DNA of 64,000 nucleotides from Cryptomeria japonica. Lineage: Eukaryota; Streptophyta; Pinopsida; Cupressales; Cupressaceae. This document shows positions 22,816 to 36,350 of the stretch, piece after piece. The stretch covers positions 160,042,317 through 160,106,316 of the forward strand of contig NC_081405.1 in the NCBI RefSeq assembly GCF_030272615.1, given 5' to 3'. Each line of letters opens with the position of its first letter. The stretch's first letter is position 1. A program made the position numbers and the translations under genes. Under the pieces are notes generated by a model. The model was not told the DNA's origin. It did not search any database and saw only the letters and a list, made by a program, of their open reading frames with translations.

Positions 22816-24639
22816 GAATGATGGAGATATGAAAATGAAGAAAGATTTCATGATGATGCGATAGATATGCATGCGAGGGATGCAATGATGAATGCGAATA
22901 GATGATGATGATGATGATGAGATGTATGATATGAGATGTTTATTGAAAATGAGATGTATGATATGAGTGATATGAGATGTTTATTGAAAATGAGATGTAT
23001 GATATGAGATGACGATGATAATGATAATGAAATGATACTATTGCAAGCTTAAAATGATATGCAATCTAATGCAAGATTAAGATGATAATGATAATGAAAT
23101 GATACTAATGAAAGATTAAAATGATATGCAACCTAATGCAAGATTAAGATGATAATGATGTGCAGTTAATGCAAAGCTTAATATGTATTCTCATTCTCAA
23201 TGTTGCCATTTGTTTTGATCAAATTGCCAGTGCTTCCTTTGTTTTCATCATCGAGCCTTGATTTGTTGAAAGTTGATACAAGCATCATGGTATAATTTAA
23301 CCATAACGACCTGAGTATAACCTACATGGATTTTGATATTGCAAGATGGCACAAGCGTTGAGGTATAATTGAACCAAGACGACCTGAGTGTTTCTTGCAT
23401 AAGACAGACAAGAGTTAACCTTTTTCCCAGACAAATCCAAAATGTTTTCAGTGATATGTTACCTAATCACGTCGTAAGACAAATTTGCATAGTAGAAGGC
23501 TCTACTCACATACAACAAACAAAGAGATCATCACATTCCTTCCTTTCTTCTCTTGTCATGAGACATCCTTGAGTTGCTTACGAGATATGATAAGAAAAAG
23601 ATCAAATTCACAAGTAAACATGCATGCTATTGGAAATGTATTCTTGTCAAGTAAAACATCTTGCAAATAGATCTTTTGTTCAATTCCATGATATCTAGCC
23701 TTCTTTCTTTATTATGGTCACTATTGGTTTTTTTGATCCTTGTTGTCTTGCTACGTGTTTTGTCCGATGTCTAAAACCCTCAAGGAGAAATGCCCCCAGC
23801 GAGGTCAGGATTTTGCCCCTTGTTGTTGATACTACTTCGATATGGATATGTATACTGATCACCAAGCCATGGTGGGATATGATTTGGATAACCGATTTAG
23901 ATAAATCAAGGACAATGACTATGCTAAGTATGTCCATGATTGATAAGCATTTGTGAATTTTTGGTGATGACTCAAATGGGTGGATATGATAAGTACAAAT
24001 AGATGGAGGAACTGCTCTATCACAAATAGCGAGCCTGTTTCTAGGTTTTCACCACTTGCTTTTATTGCACTTTTTGATTTTTATGATTTTTCAAAGATGA
24101 AACATGTACTGCCATCAATTGATAAAGATAATGCTAACTAGAACAAAATCCAGCAGTCATACCGATATATGTCATTGTTTTGATTTGTTCGATGATTGAT
24201 AAGAATGTCTGGTTTCAAAGAGTGAGTACCCCGTATAAGACTAATCTGTTTGGTTTCGAGTGTACCTATCCTTGTATAAGACATGTTGATGTTGATATAT
24301 TTCGAGTGATAAATTGATTAACAAGACATGTGATCAGTTTGATTAAAAAGAAATATTGAAGAAGTGAGGAAGACTAATGTGGGTATAGCGCATGCATTCC
24401 CCACATGTCCACCGAGGTTGCGTTGGTATGAATGTTGAATGTCGATATGGTTCAAGTGTCAATATGTTTCAAAGGTCGATATGGGTTAAACTAATTGTCG
24501 ATATGGGTCTTGATTCGATATGAGTCCTGATTGTGTTATGATGCTTGATTTTGATATGTTTCTAGATTTCGATATGATTCTCGTTTGATTGAATGATCTT
24601 TGATATGATACTTTTGTGATCGATATGAAACAATATCGT
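22816..24639 (+). other. E2 internal sequence, non-coding
   Basis: No gene seen. It holds a GATGAT microsatellite at 22903-22921 and a 50-bp 'gagatgtatgatatgag...tttattgaaaat' duplication at about 22920-23010. A duplicated 'aagattaagatgataatgat' block lies at about 23070-23160, and an isolated copy of the 'gtctggtttcaa..tataagac' sub-unit at about 24209. Short ORFs at 23369-23956 overlap on both strands and look random. Confidence 0.5.
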
Positions 24640-24930
24640 TATGGGTCATTTATGGCAATATGATACTGAACTTTGATATGTTGCTTCATTTCAATATGGG
24701 ACTCTGGTTGATTGATATGGTACTTGATTTTTGATATAAGTCTTGATATGATGCTTGGTTTCAATATGGATCTTGTTTTGGTTTGTGATATGGGATTGAT
24801 TGATTGAGTCTCGATATGAAGCTTGGTTTCGATATGGGTCTTGTTTTGGTTTGTGATATGGGACTGATTGATTGAGTCTCGATATGAAGCTTGGTTTCGA
24901 TATGGTTCTTGTTGACTTGATGGATGGTTC
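24640..24930 (+). repeat. 68-bp tandem repeat block in E2
   Basis: Units starting 'gatatgaagcttggtttcga' lie at 24813 and 24881 (period 68), with a diverged unit just upstream at about 24745. Looser 'gatatg..cttgattt' repeats extend left to about 24440. The minus-strand His/Ser/Asn-rich ORFs here are translations of the repeat, not genes. Confidence 0.7.
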
Positions 24931-26264
24931 ATGCATTCATGCTTTGATTTTCAATTTTGTTCTTGATTTTTTATTTATTTTTAGATTTTCTAGACATTTC
25001 TGATTTTTGGAGTTTTTGGATTAGAAGAAAGATTTATTTGGTTGCCCCAATGTATAGCAAGAAAAGGAATATTATGAATGGATAACTGAACCATTGATGT
25101 GGAAATGGATAGGAGAAAGATGGAGGTAGCTTATGAGGAGACACACCAAGAGATTTTTTGAAATCATGTTTTTGTCCTTAGTTTTGATCAAGATCAAGGA
25201 TGTAAAAGTGGATATGGATAGAGATAGGATATGGATAGGAGAAACAAGATCGTAGATAGTGAGGGATGAAGCAATAAATAGGTAGGATAGATGGTATGGA
25301 TAAAGTGAAGCAAGATCATAGATAGCACTGGATGAATTTAGATAGGGTAATGGATATTGGAGGAAGGATAATGGGAGATATGGTAGGAAGAATAGAGTGG
25401 ATGAACTTTCTCCCCCAACATAGAGGTTTCCATTTGCAAAAAGGCAATATGTAATAATATCACAACATCTAGCACCACTCGAATAAGTGCTCCTAAACTT
25501 TTCAAAGATAGAGACCCAACCCACACTTAGAACTTCCAGAAAAATTCAACCGAACACATCTAGGGAATAGGAAGCATACTCAAAAGGGAAGAAGAATCCC
25601 AAACTAGATCAAGGTATTTAGTCTTTGATTACCCATGTGTGTGCAAGTGGGTTCATTTTGGCTCATATGATCATTGTAATCTTCAGAATCCAATGTGGCT
25701 AGCTACATGAGTTACCCTGACTTCAAAAGCATCCTGGACAGAGCCTCGGTGCCAGCGAGCATTCATAGCCCCGACGAGGTTATCGATTTAATCTCACAAA
25801 TATTGCTCCATTGCAGCCAGGCATCCATAGCCCCGATAGATTTATTTGCATGTTCTCATAGCCAAGCACTTTAATATTGTATTTCATTGAATTTTGCTTT
25901 TCTTGATATTTATTTTCTTTCTCGTGCTTTTTATCTTTTGATATTGTCTTTTTTCTCTTTATTTTTCTTGCATTGGCTTGTAAGTGATGAAACTTACATG
26001 GGTCTGATAATTACAGTGGTGTTGAAGCAAGATTTTAGATTTTTCACTAGCCATGCCTTTGACTAAGAGATCACAACAATTGAGAGAAATTGATTAAGTG
26101 TATGAGATATAGTAATCAAAAGATGTCGGTACCAAGATAGGATAAGTGGTTCTTTTATGGATTGAGTGTGTATCCCAACCAAAAGAAAATGTTAAAGAGG
26201 AACAACCTCAAATTTTGATGCGTTTCATGAATAGATATCTTGGAAAATGATTGAAAATGAGATT
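24931..26264 (+). other. E2 internal sequence, non-coding
   Basis: Purine-rich 'gatatggatagga' sequence to about 25400, then a more mixed stretch. Two 'cattcatagccccga' / 'catccatagccccga' units occur at about 25760 and 25828. No reading frame with family resemblance was seen. Confidence 0.45.
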
Positions 26265-26269
26265 CAAGC

Positions 26270-27929
26270 TGTGTGGGAGAAAAAGTGACACTAAACAAAC
26301 AGGCCCTAATCTCACTTTCAACCACACACTTGTGGAATATGAAAGAGCCTAGAGGTATCACACAATTGGCTACTTCTTTTTGTGGAAGAGAGAGCCATGG
26401 GCTACCTATTAGGATTTCTATTCCTTTGTTGTAAATGATCGATAGAATGATGCAAGTTCAATCCCTAACCCCAAAGTGCAAGTATGAACTAATAACGAGA
26501 TTGCAGAATTGAACTTAAATAATGGAAATCTGTGAACACAAGGACAAGACAAGAATGCAAATGCATACCCAGAGTTAAAATCTAACTGAAAATGTTCGGG
26601 ACGGGGGCGCGGGCGCCACTGTCCTGATTCTGCCCCTGAAACTGCTCTGGAAACTGCTGTTTTGCAAAGCTGTCAAAAATGCTGAAAACTGCTGTCAAAA
26701 GGACCAAGGCGCCCAACGCCCCTGTCCCAGGGACCAGGGCACCCAGCGCCCCTGTCCTGGCAGGACTAGGGCGCCCCACGCCCCTGTCCTGGTCTTTTTC
26801 TCTGAGATTTGGTGTGAAGTTCGGTCTCCGTCTGCTTCTTCCGGATTTGTAACTTGCGGCGTCGTCTGAGTCCCGAAACCTGTACTTATATCTGAAAAGG
26901 GTATGGGCGGCTATATAGGGTTTTGCCTTAGTCAAACCCCCGCTTCGGTGATTTCCACCTCCACGAATAGCCAAGTCGTATTGTAAAATGTATTGTGTGT
27001 GCAGACCTAGTGTGTGTGCAAGGTCCTTAAATGCAAGAAAGCAAACTAGAGCAACCTAGAAAGTAAACCCTAATTGCTTGTAAATGATAATGTAAATTCT
27101 CTAAATCAAGATGCAAAGTGATCTAAAGCATGAATAAGTGATATATTGAAGCTTATGCAAAGACATGAAAACAACATGAAATCATACCCAACCCCAAGGG
27201 AGGGGTACAAGCCAATCTTCAGTCGGTAATCTCCTATTGTTCTTCAATGTCTTCCAAGCCCTAAATGGATGAATGAAATTGATAAATTCTTGATAGAAGG
27301 ATATTGAATGTTGTTGAAGTCTTCAAAGATCTGCTCTTTCGCTGCATATGAGGTCCTTCCAAGCCAAAAATTGGATCCCTTCAAATGAAGAAAGAGAGCT
27401 TTTATATAGGAAACCCTAGGTCTTAATTTCAACTTTAGGCCGACTTAGAGATTGAGTCTCCCGCCAATTTCTTGGGGTTAATCTTTATTTTATGATTGGA
27501 TCGCGCTCCTAAAATTTCGGGAAAAATGTCCGGGACCATGTTGCACTCCGGGCGCCATGGTCCCGACAACTTTTCACCAAATTTTCAGGGCCGTCAGATA
27601 TGATGATTTTAGAGAGAATCCCGAATTTACAGGTGATTTCGAGATGTTTTGACCCCCGAAACCAAGCCCCCAAGTTCGAAATAGGGCCTAATTAGGGTTT
27701 TTGATTAAATGATGTATAGGAGGAATAAAATGAAAAGGGCACACTTTAATGAAAGGGCCCAACTTTATGATGTGGGAGATAATAAAATAGAACCTTAGAC
27801 CTAATTAATTTGATTAATTAAGTGCTAAAGGGGAAATGCAATGCAAAATGCAAAATGCGTCAAGGCGGGTGCTAAACTAGGTGTGAAATTGTACCACCCT
27901 AGCAAGTGCGTACAATTTACGACGCTACA
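26270..27929. repeat. Probable solo LTR with GC-rich repeats
   Basis: The block begins TGTGTGGGAG and ends CGACGCTACA, and is bounded on both sides by caagc (26265-26269 and 27930-27934), a possible TSD. It contrasts with its surroundings: it is GC-rich in places, with at least three 'gcgccc..cgcccctgtcc' units at 26705-26790 and a perfect 10-bp stem CGGGACCATG/CATGGTCCCG at 27531-27565. A chance match of the 5-bp flank is possible, because the left edge was searched for, and there is no second copy here for comparison. Confidence 0.5.
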
Positions 27930-27934
27930 CAAGC

Positions 27935-29177
27935 ATGGGAAAGCATGTGACAAAATGATACAAATTCCTGTTTCACGGATGAAGGATTTATGCAAAGGAC
28001 TGAATGATAGGGATTGAAGGAATGGAAAAGAGGTGTTGGATAATAGATAGAATGTTTCAAGATTTGTGTGAGGATAGAGGTAAATGTATTCAAGATGAGT
28101 GTTGGTACATAACTTGAGAAGTGATAAAGAGATGGAGGAAAATTGAATTTTGGGACATAAGAACCCAAAATAGATAAAGGAAATGATGGAAGAATAGTTT
28201 TGGAAAGATGTTTAGATAGATGGTTGAAAGAAGTTCAAAGATTGTGCCTTTATTGATCTTTCTTATGGATCATTTGAGGTGATGGATTGCTGGATGGATG
28301 GAGGTAAGGACCCAAGATGGATGGAAGGGATGGAGAGTTTGACTTTGGAATGAAAGGACCTAAAATGGATTTGGATGATGAAAGGATTCCTTGATCTTGA
28401 TCTTGACTTGGAGTAGGATAATTTGAGTTTGTCATTTTCTCTTGATTTTGAATTATATTAGTGAGATTAGTGAAGGAGATGGAAGGGATATCATGCTCTT
28501 GATTAGGATGTGGATGTTGAATGGGACTCTGATCTTGAGATAAAAGGGGATCATCGTGGATGGAATAAAAAAATCTTAGGGGATCATCATAAGATTCTTG
28601 ATAGGCGGGATCTTGATAAAAAAATGGGATTAGATTGGAGAGCCATGATATCTTGATCTTGATTTAGGCTAGGACTCATTTCCTTTGAATAAGATTCTTC
28701 TTTTCAAGTGACAAGGGATGGTCACATGAGTGATCAAAGTTTTAGTTTAGATAGGTTGATATTTTTGACTTGATGGATACTTCGTTTTGGATACTCAATC
28801 TTACTAAGTCAAATAGAGGGTTTGTTCGATAGGCCTCTATGACAAAGCACATGAAATGATATGGATAAAGTCTCCTGATATGGAAACTTGATTTGACTAA
28901 CTTGAATACCTAGCTAGGTATTATTGTCATTGAGATAGATGGATGATAAACTCTTGATCACTTGGTTTGATACTCCCCTAATCTTGTTGGATGAAAATAT
29001 TGCCTAAAGATAGTTGAAAAGTTGACAACCACCTCAAAAAGGTGCTTTGTTGGATTTGGAAATTCTTTTCTCTCTAAGGTTGTGAAGAGGGGAAAACAGA
29101 TTGTAAGGTAAAATGATCAAAATGACAATGAAATAAACAAGAAAACCATAAAACATCAAAAGATCATTTTATACCTT
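27935..29177 (+). other. E2 internal sequence related to E3 interior
   Basis: No gene. The portion 28240-28370 (ttgatctttctta.ggatcatttgaggtgat..., then 'ggaccca.gatggatggaaggga') resembles E3 at 32620-32710, which suggests that E2 and E3 belong to related families. Confidence 0.5.
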
Positions 29178-30045
29178 TGCTATTTTACCTCTTCCTCGAA
29201 TTGAGCCTTCAGTGAAGTTGAAAAGCGCCTCTCTACAGTTTGATTGGACAGGCTCCTTCTTGACGAATGTGGAATGCCCTCCAAATGATCAACAAGGTAA
29301 GTGGATTGGACTTGAATAATGGATAGGAGGATTTGGATTAGAATATTTAGGATGGACGGATTTGATAGAGGATTATGAAGAGAGGGGAGAAAAGAGCAGC
29401 ATGACAATGCATGAGAAGTGGATAGTTTGTGAGGATAATATACTCCAATTTATAGATTGGAGGAGGCCAATGGAGGGCCAAGATTTATTTGATTATGAAG
29501 GGTTGAGATTGATCTTAGATAGAAGGCATGGATCAAGGGTGCCTTGGGAAAATAAACAGGAATATAAAATTCCTTAGGAAAAGTGGGGGAGAAATTTGAA
29601 TTTCAAATATGAGGAATTAAAAATTCTAAAATAAGGATGCATTGAGGGATTCAAAGAAATTTGCATTTCTTTGAGAGACTCAATGTTGATGTGACATGAG
29701 TGAGAATTAAAAATTGAAGGATAATGATAAGCGTGATTATGAGAGATTCTAGAAGGATTAATTCGGTTGAGTGGGATTAGGAAAAGTGATTTGTAGGAAT
29801 CACATGAATATGTTAATTAATTAAAATCAATTAACTGAGTGGAGTTAGAGGAAATAATTATTGAGATGACTTTAGAAGAATAGGGGAATAATTAATTAAT
29901 TTGATAAATTAATTATTGGACAATAGTGATAGAATTAATTTAATTAGATTTAATTAATACTGAGAAGAATAAGGATAACACAATTAAGTCAATTAATTAT
30001 GTTGATAGGCTTAAATTAATTAAATATTAATTTTAAGTGTCTACA
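29178..30045 (+). repeat. 5' LTR of E3
   Basis: 868 bp, TGCTATTTTACC...GTCTACA. It matches 36351-36983 joined to 44761-45004. The inner end is followed by ATTTTGCCCCTCTTTGA as in E2. The exact outer edge rests on the point where similarity to the partner LTR begins. Confidence 0.8.
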
Positions 30046-30054
30046 TTTTGCCCC

Positions 30055-30093
30055 TCTTTGATATAGCGCCGTGAAATGATGTTATATCAAAGA
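30055..30093 (+). other. Perfect 11-bp stem-loop after the 5' LTR of E3
   Basis: TCTTTGATATA (30055-30065) pairs perfectly with TATATCAAAGA (30083-30093) around a 17-base loop. It occupies the same place relative to the LTR as the 7975-8009 structure in E2, while the loop sequence differs. Confidence 0.8.
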
Positions 30094-33000
30094 AGAATAA
30101 AACATAGTGGAAGAAAAGGATAAGGACTAGTAGCATGATGCCCCCTCGAGAGGACATGCGGGTTCGAAGAACACGGGTGTTCTCTCAAAAGGAATTAGAA
30201 GAATAAGTGGTGAAAGGATGAAGATAAAGAAAGAGGGAACTAGGATGGGTTGGACTATTGTAAATGAAATGAGACAAAGAAATGATAAATGGATTGGATT
30301 TCTTGTTGAGCAAGTATAGAGAGCGAACCTAGATTTGATAATGCCATGGATAATCTTCACCACTGATTATAAGAATCAAGATGATAAGAAGATCTAAGGC
30401 GTGGACTGACGCTTAGTCAAACAGGAATGCCTTGTACACAATCATGCAAGTGTTCATAAACACTAATGTAGGTTTGTCGGTTCGAACAAGGAAGACCTTC
30501 AAACACACCATGCCATGAAAACTATGCCCCATTATACACCAGGTAAGACATGCCAAGATATAGGATGATCAAGGTAGTCTTGAGCAAGTATAGTCCTGGG
30601 ACACAAGATGAAAACAAAGCGAAAAGCTCAAGCATGCAAACAAAATGCACATGACCAACTTACATCTCTTGCCAAGAGTAGGACATGGATTTGGATAAAT
30701 TGTCGGACTAGGGAAGGATACATCCCAATGGGTAGGTGATGGATTGATTGATGGATGACAAAAGACAAGTTGGATGTGCAAGATCTGCATATGAGAGAAT
30801 TGTTGCTTGGATTTGATTAACAAAGTATGGATGGGTGCTTAGATTAGGCACAAGTCAGTGCGAGCTCAGGTAGATGGGGAAAGCTCAGTTTGATGGATTG
30901 GATAGAATTGGAAGAAGGATAAATGATTAGATGGGATGAAAAAGGGGGATGGATTATTGAATAGGATTGGATTGGGGATGGGATTATTGATTAAATTGGA
31001 AGAGACGGAGAATATGATTGGATAAGATAGGATTGGATTAGAAATTGGATAGGAAATTAGATTGGATGGGGTGGATGGGTGGATAGGATTTGATTGAATG
31101 GAACCAATGACAAGGGAGAGCCAAGGATTGGTAAAAGGATGGATGGATGACTGGATGAAGATATTGTTTGGATAGATGTATCAAGTGGATGTATATGGAT
31201 AGGAAATGGAGGAATAAAGGATGGAGAGTAAGATGATGGAGACCCAAGGACTATGCTGCAAAGGAGTGCAATGCCCCATACTAGAGGTAGTGGAATTAAG
31301 GATGCAAGGATGGTGGATAAAGATGTATAGGTGGAAGGATAATGTGTAATGGATATGGATGGTAGTGAATTTAAGGCTTGAATACTCCAAAGCATGCATG
31401 AATATACATTATTTTGGCTCTATATGATCAAGATGAAAGATAGGAATGGAGGATTCATTTTGATAGTATGAGGGATATGAGATGGAGGATATGGATAGGA
31501 TAGTCGAGATCAAAGATAGGAAAGGAGAATGGACTTAGATATGATGTAGATGGATGTGAGGATTGCATGGATGAAGCTTGCCCCCAAGTGTAGAGTGCAA
31601 GAGGATGAGGAGATTACACATGACACTTGTTTGCCAAGTTTTCATCATGGTACTTACCCAAGGTGCCACAAGGAGTGGTTTTCACCATTGGATGAAATGA
31701 TTTTTCTTTACTTTTTTCTGATTTTTTTTTTTTTTTTTGTATTTTTCTTGATTTTTTTGAATTTTTTTGAATTTTTTAATTTTTGGAATAGTTTGGATGG
31801 ATAAGGATGAGGATGAGTGGATATGTAAGATAGTGGATGCATGAAAGAGGAAGGGAGGACTCAAGCATCTAGTTCCATAGATGGTATCCCTTACTATTTC
31901 TTTGAAGTGGAGGTATGCTCATAGATGTTGGTAACAATAATTGGGGAGATGAAATGGATAGGGGATGGAAGATAAGGATTTGGAAAGGATTGGACTAATG
32001 GAACGGGATTGTGAAAAGTGGATGGTGGATAATGGATGGGGTTTTGAAGAATTTGTGGAAGATCAAAATGGGCACACACCTTGAAGGGTGGTGGAGTAGT
32101 GGAGGAGATGATTTTGGATTAGATGAAGGATAAAGTGTGGATTCTAGGAAATGATGACCCAAAATATAAGAATGGGATGATGGAGTTGAGATGGTGGATT
32201 TTGGGACATAAGGACCCAAAATGGATTTTGAAGATGGAGGAGTGTTAGATGGAGGATTGGAGGACTTATGAATGGATGGAGCTTTTGGATTAACAAGTTT
32301 GGATGCCAATTTTGATTTTTCTTTGGGATGCATTGCTTCTTTGGGAATCCACATAGTTCTTGATTTTTTCTTTTGGGGCCTATGGCCTTTTTTATTTTTC
32401 TTTCTTTTGGATCATATTTTTCTTTTGAGCATGTCGTTTTGAGGGGACATGTTGATCCTTTGATTTTTGTGGATTTTGAGCTTTGTGATTTTTAGATTGG
32501 GCATCCAAATTGCTTCCAATAGAAATGGGATGTGTGCATGAGGATGAATGACTTAACAATTTTATGGATGGTGGGATGATGGAGGGAGCATGTTGGGAGG
32601 CATTCAATGATGTGTGCCTTTGTTGATCTTTCTTTAGAATTATTTGAGGTGATAGGGTGGCGGATGGAGGGATGTAAGGACCCAATATGGATGGAAGGGA
32701 TGGAGGATTGAGCATTGGAACATAGGGGCCCAAAATGGATGGAAGGAATGAAGGGTTTAACTTTGGAACATAGGGTCCCAAAATGGATGCAGAAGATGAG
32801 GGATGACAGGATTTTGATTTGTATGAAGGAAATTTGGATTTAAGAGGAATAGAGGATGTACCAACATCTTGAGCATTAGCTTGAGGACCCTTATTATTTC
32901 AGAAATGAGATACGAGTCCATTTTGAGGGGAATGAGATGTGGAAGGAGGAAGATTAGGATCTTTAGATGGATTGGGATCGTGATATGGAGATGAAGGGAT

Positions 33001-33899
33001 ACTTTGATCTTGACTAGGGGGGGTATCATGAGATGGAGTGGGAGGGGTGATTGGATCATGAGATGGAAGAGGATCATGTGATGATAGAGGAATCATATGA
33101 TCATGAGAGGAAGTGGAGGGGATGGGATCATTAGATGGAGAGGTTTCTATGCTAGCATGCTTTGGAACAAGGTTTTGGCATGTTTGGAGTTGTGGGGATT
33201 GTGTGATGGAGGAAGATATGGAAGCTTAAACTTGGGTGGATGGAGGATTGATGGTATCATGAAGTGTGGAGGATTGGGATTTTTTTTGAGGTGGAGGTGA
33301 TTAGGGTGGATGGAGGACTTGAGGAGACTTAGCCACTTTTCTTTGAGGTGAGGATTTTGTCTCCTTTGCTAGTATGTCTTGGATAAGATTATGGATGATG
33401 GATTTGGAGGATGTAGACAATATGGATTTTGGAGGATTAGGATTAGATGGAGAATTGGGATTGGATGGAGGATTAGGATAATGGATTGGGGAATTAGGAT
33501 TAATGATTGGAGGACTATGGAGTAAAGGATTTGGATGGGGAGTAGAGGTAATGAATGTGTTGTGGAAGGATGGGGATTGGGATGTAGATGGGAGGGAGAT
33601 GGAGGTATACATATTGGATTAGAGGAGTATATGGATGAGGGATAATATGGAGATACGTATGGGGAATAAGATGGAGATATGGATGGGGAATAAGATGGAT
33701 TTCCCTTGTCGAAGGTAGAGGAAGGATAATAGATAAGGTATAGATTGGGATTGGGTGTAATGTGTTGAGATGGGATGGATGAAGGTATGATAGGCGAGTG
33801 GGAGATTATGGGATTAACTTGGTAGGCAGGTTCGTGAATTTCCATGAGCATCTTCTCATACCAAGCTTTGAAATTTTGGGTAGTCATGTTGAGAGTGAA
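30094..33899 (+). other. E3 interior, purine-rich and non-coding
   Basis: The plus strand is dominated by GGAT/GATGGA/GGAGGA repeats. This opens many minus-strand frames rich in Pro, Ser, His, Ile and Leu (30.1-33.9 kb), which I treat as compositional artefacts: they overlap in several frames and have no domain signature. A 'gacccaaaatggatgg' unit recurs at about 32210, 32680, 32725 and 32775. A poly-T run lies at 31724-31738. Confidence 0.6.
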
Positions 33900-33959
33900 G
33901 GATTAGATTGGAATTGGATGAATATGTTTTGGAGGGGAGAGATTATGAAGATGATGTTA

Positions 33960-34400
33960 AATGATGATGGTGGATTAGATTTGACTAGATTTGGATTGGA
34001 TTTTGTTTGGATTGGAATTAGTTTGATTGGATTGATCCTTGGATTAGGACTTGATTGGATTGGAATGGTCCTTGGATTAGGACTTGATTTGATTGGATGA
34101 TTGATTTATTGGATTGGATTGAATTGGATTAGATTTGATTTGATTTGATTGATCCTTGCATTAGGACTTGGTTTGATTGGATTGGATTGGATTGAATTGG
34201 ATTAGATTGGATTTGATTAATTGGATTAGATTGGATTTGATTGGATTGAATTGGATTGAATTGGTCCTTCGATTAGGACTTGATTGGATTTGGATGATGA
34301 ATTGGTCCTTGGATTAGGACTTGATTGGATTTGGATGATGAATTGGATTTGATTGGATTAAAGGATTGGATGATTGCTTGATGGAGGATTGGATAACCGG
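33960..34400 (+). repeat. GGATT-type minisatellite in E3
   Basis: This is dense 'gattggattgaattgga' repetition. It includes a 41-bp unit 'ggtccttggattaggactt...gatgaatt' in tandem at about 34262-34344, with further copies of 'ccttg.attaggacttg' at about 34037, 34069 and 34153. Confidence 0.75.
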
Positions 34401-36350
34401 ATTAGGAAGATGGATGGATTTGATTGATTGCAATTTTGGAGATTTGATTGGATTAGAGAGAGAATGATTATGGAAGAATAAAGAGGGAGGCTACCCAAAG
34501 TCGGATGAATGATTTGGACAAAAAATATTGGTTGAGGGAGGATGATTATTTGAGTGGATTAAAGTGGATTGGGGATTGGAGAATTTCTTGGATAGATAGA
34601 AAATGGATTTAAGATTTGATGATGGCAAGATGGAATTTGGAAAGAGAGATAATTGATTGGTTGTGGGGGATGGACTTGGCAAGAGATGTCAAGTAAAGAA
34701 AACACAATGGTCAAAAGAAGTTAGACTCAAAAGACACTTATGCTCCTTCACAACATATCCTATGGCAAGAAAAGACAATAGTCAATGGATCCCAATTGGT
34801 TTCCCAGCTACGCTTACCCATAGCAGACACTTAGATGCTTGACTCCATTGGCTCCCCTCCATGACACTCGCTTCTCCAGGGCAGCCAAGCATCAATTCCC
34901 ATGAAAACTCCTCATGGTGAACTTTGTGTCTCTACTAAGGGCCATAAAAATATGGGCAGCTTCAGAGGTTCGACCTCCTACACCAATGACTAGAAGGTTT
35001 TTGGCCACTATGCACAAGGTGTTTAGTATGGCTTCCCATTAGGAGCTACCCTTCGCAGTTGCGCAAGCACAATTGAGGCCTATAGCCCAACGAAGCACCA
35101 AGAAATTAGTAGTCATACAAGCGTGATTGAGATCTCTAGGATCCTACTAAGCACCCAATGTGAGAGTGAACTCTCATATAACCCCAACCATTGACCTTGT
35201 CGTCATCAATGGCCTATTTATTATAGTGAGTTGGGAACCCTAGGTCCGGGTGTACTCACTTGGGTCGTTCCCCTCTTACCTTCTCAAAGAGAAAGTTGGG
35301 AGGGCAGGCCCACTAAGAGTAAGCATGCAGCAAACATGAAAAACTTGGAAGGTCTGGATTTCTGATTGTCTAGCTAGACGAGAGCATACACTCCTACCTT
35401 TACGCTTTTCACAAAACACAAAATAATGGTTTATTTACCCTCTAATTATATCTAGGTGCCTAGTTAAGAAAAAAGACACAATATTTGCTTGAACCTCCTA
35501 GGCAACCTGCAAAACCACTCGATTAGTAGTTTGAAAATGAAGTCTTTGACAAGAGTCCTGCAAAAGACAAGAGTATGACAAAAATATTTTAATTTTTTTA
35601 ATTTTTTGGGAATGAGTAGAAAAACAAGAATAAAAACTTTTATGCTAAAGACAAATGTGGATTTGGAGGAAATTTTGATGGGTAAATGGGGTTTGACTAG
35701 GTTTTTGACAATTTCTAAGGGACAGGCAAGCAGAAAATGGGGATTTTAGAGGCAAGGTGAAGGAATGGAAAAAATTGTCCAAGAGGGACAAAGAAGCAAA
35801 AATTAGAGATAGACAATATGGAAAAATTTGGAGGTGATTGGATAAAAGTGGAAGAAGTTATGGCAGACCCTAGAAATAGAGAAATGTGGGATTCCAGGCT
35901 TCAAAAAGTGGAATTTGGGATAATGCCCTCAAGGAAGGAAATGCACAAAATGAAATTGCGGGGGATCTAGTGAAGTTTGGAGGAAAACAATGTGAAGATA
36001 ACATAAACAAAATAAATTACAGTCAGGCTGATTAGCAGGCGCTCATGTCAAAACAGCTAGAGTTAGCCCCCAAAAATTCAAATTTAAATTTTTAACAAAA
36101 CACTTGCGCTAATCGCAGAGCGGTTGTACTGAAGCGACAACTGAAAAGAGATAGAAGTGAGAGGATAGAAGAATGAAGAAGAGGAGATAGATGAATTTGT
36201 ATGGCGGTCATGCTGAAGCCGAGGCGGTCGCCAATTGTTTTTTAAAATTTGATGCGGTCGCATCGAAGCCGAGACGGTTGCGCTGATCTAGAAAATGGTC
36301 GCGCCAATGCGCATGCGCTCACACTGAAGCATGAACCTGCGAGAAACCTT
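34401..36350 (+). other. E3 interior, 3' part
   Basis: A less repetitive, more GC-balanced segment at 34780-35370 stands out from its surroundings, but I cannot assign it: it is stop-rich in all frames I checked. From about 36100 to 36340 there are repeated 'gcggtcgc.ctgaagccgag' type units directly upstream of the 3' LTR. No polypurine tract of the usual form is seen. Confidence 0.45.

Noticed and set aside
22903-24930. Possible CRISPR-like direct repeats
   Set aside because: The units are contiguous or degenerate, without regular unique spacers, and the window is plant nuclear DNA.
24639-24936. His/Asn/Ser-rich minus ORFs
   Set aside because: They are translations of the 68-bp tandem repeat.
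26582-26974. 130-codon minus ORF (Gly/Ala/Arg-rich)
   Set aside because: It lies over the GC-rich repeats of the probable solo LTR; the repeats account for the absence of stops.
30127-33887. Many minus-strand Pro/Ser/His/Leu-rich ORFs in the E3 interior
   Set aside because: They overlap each other in several frames, have no domain motif and reflect purine-rich GGAT repeats on the other strand.
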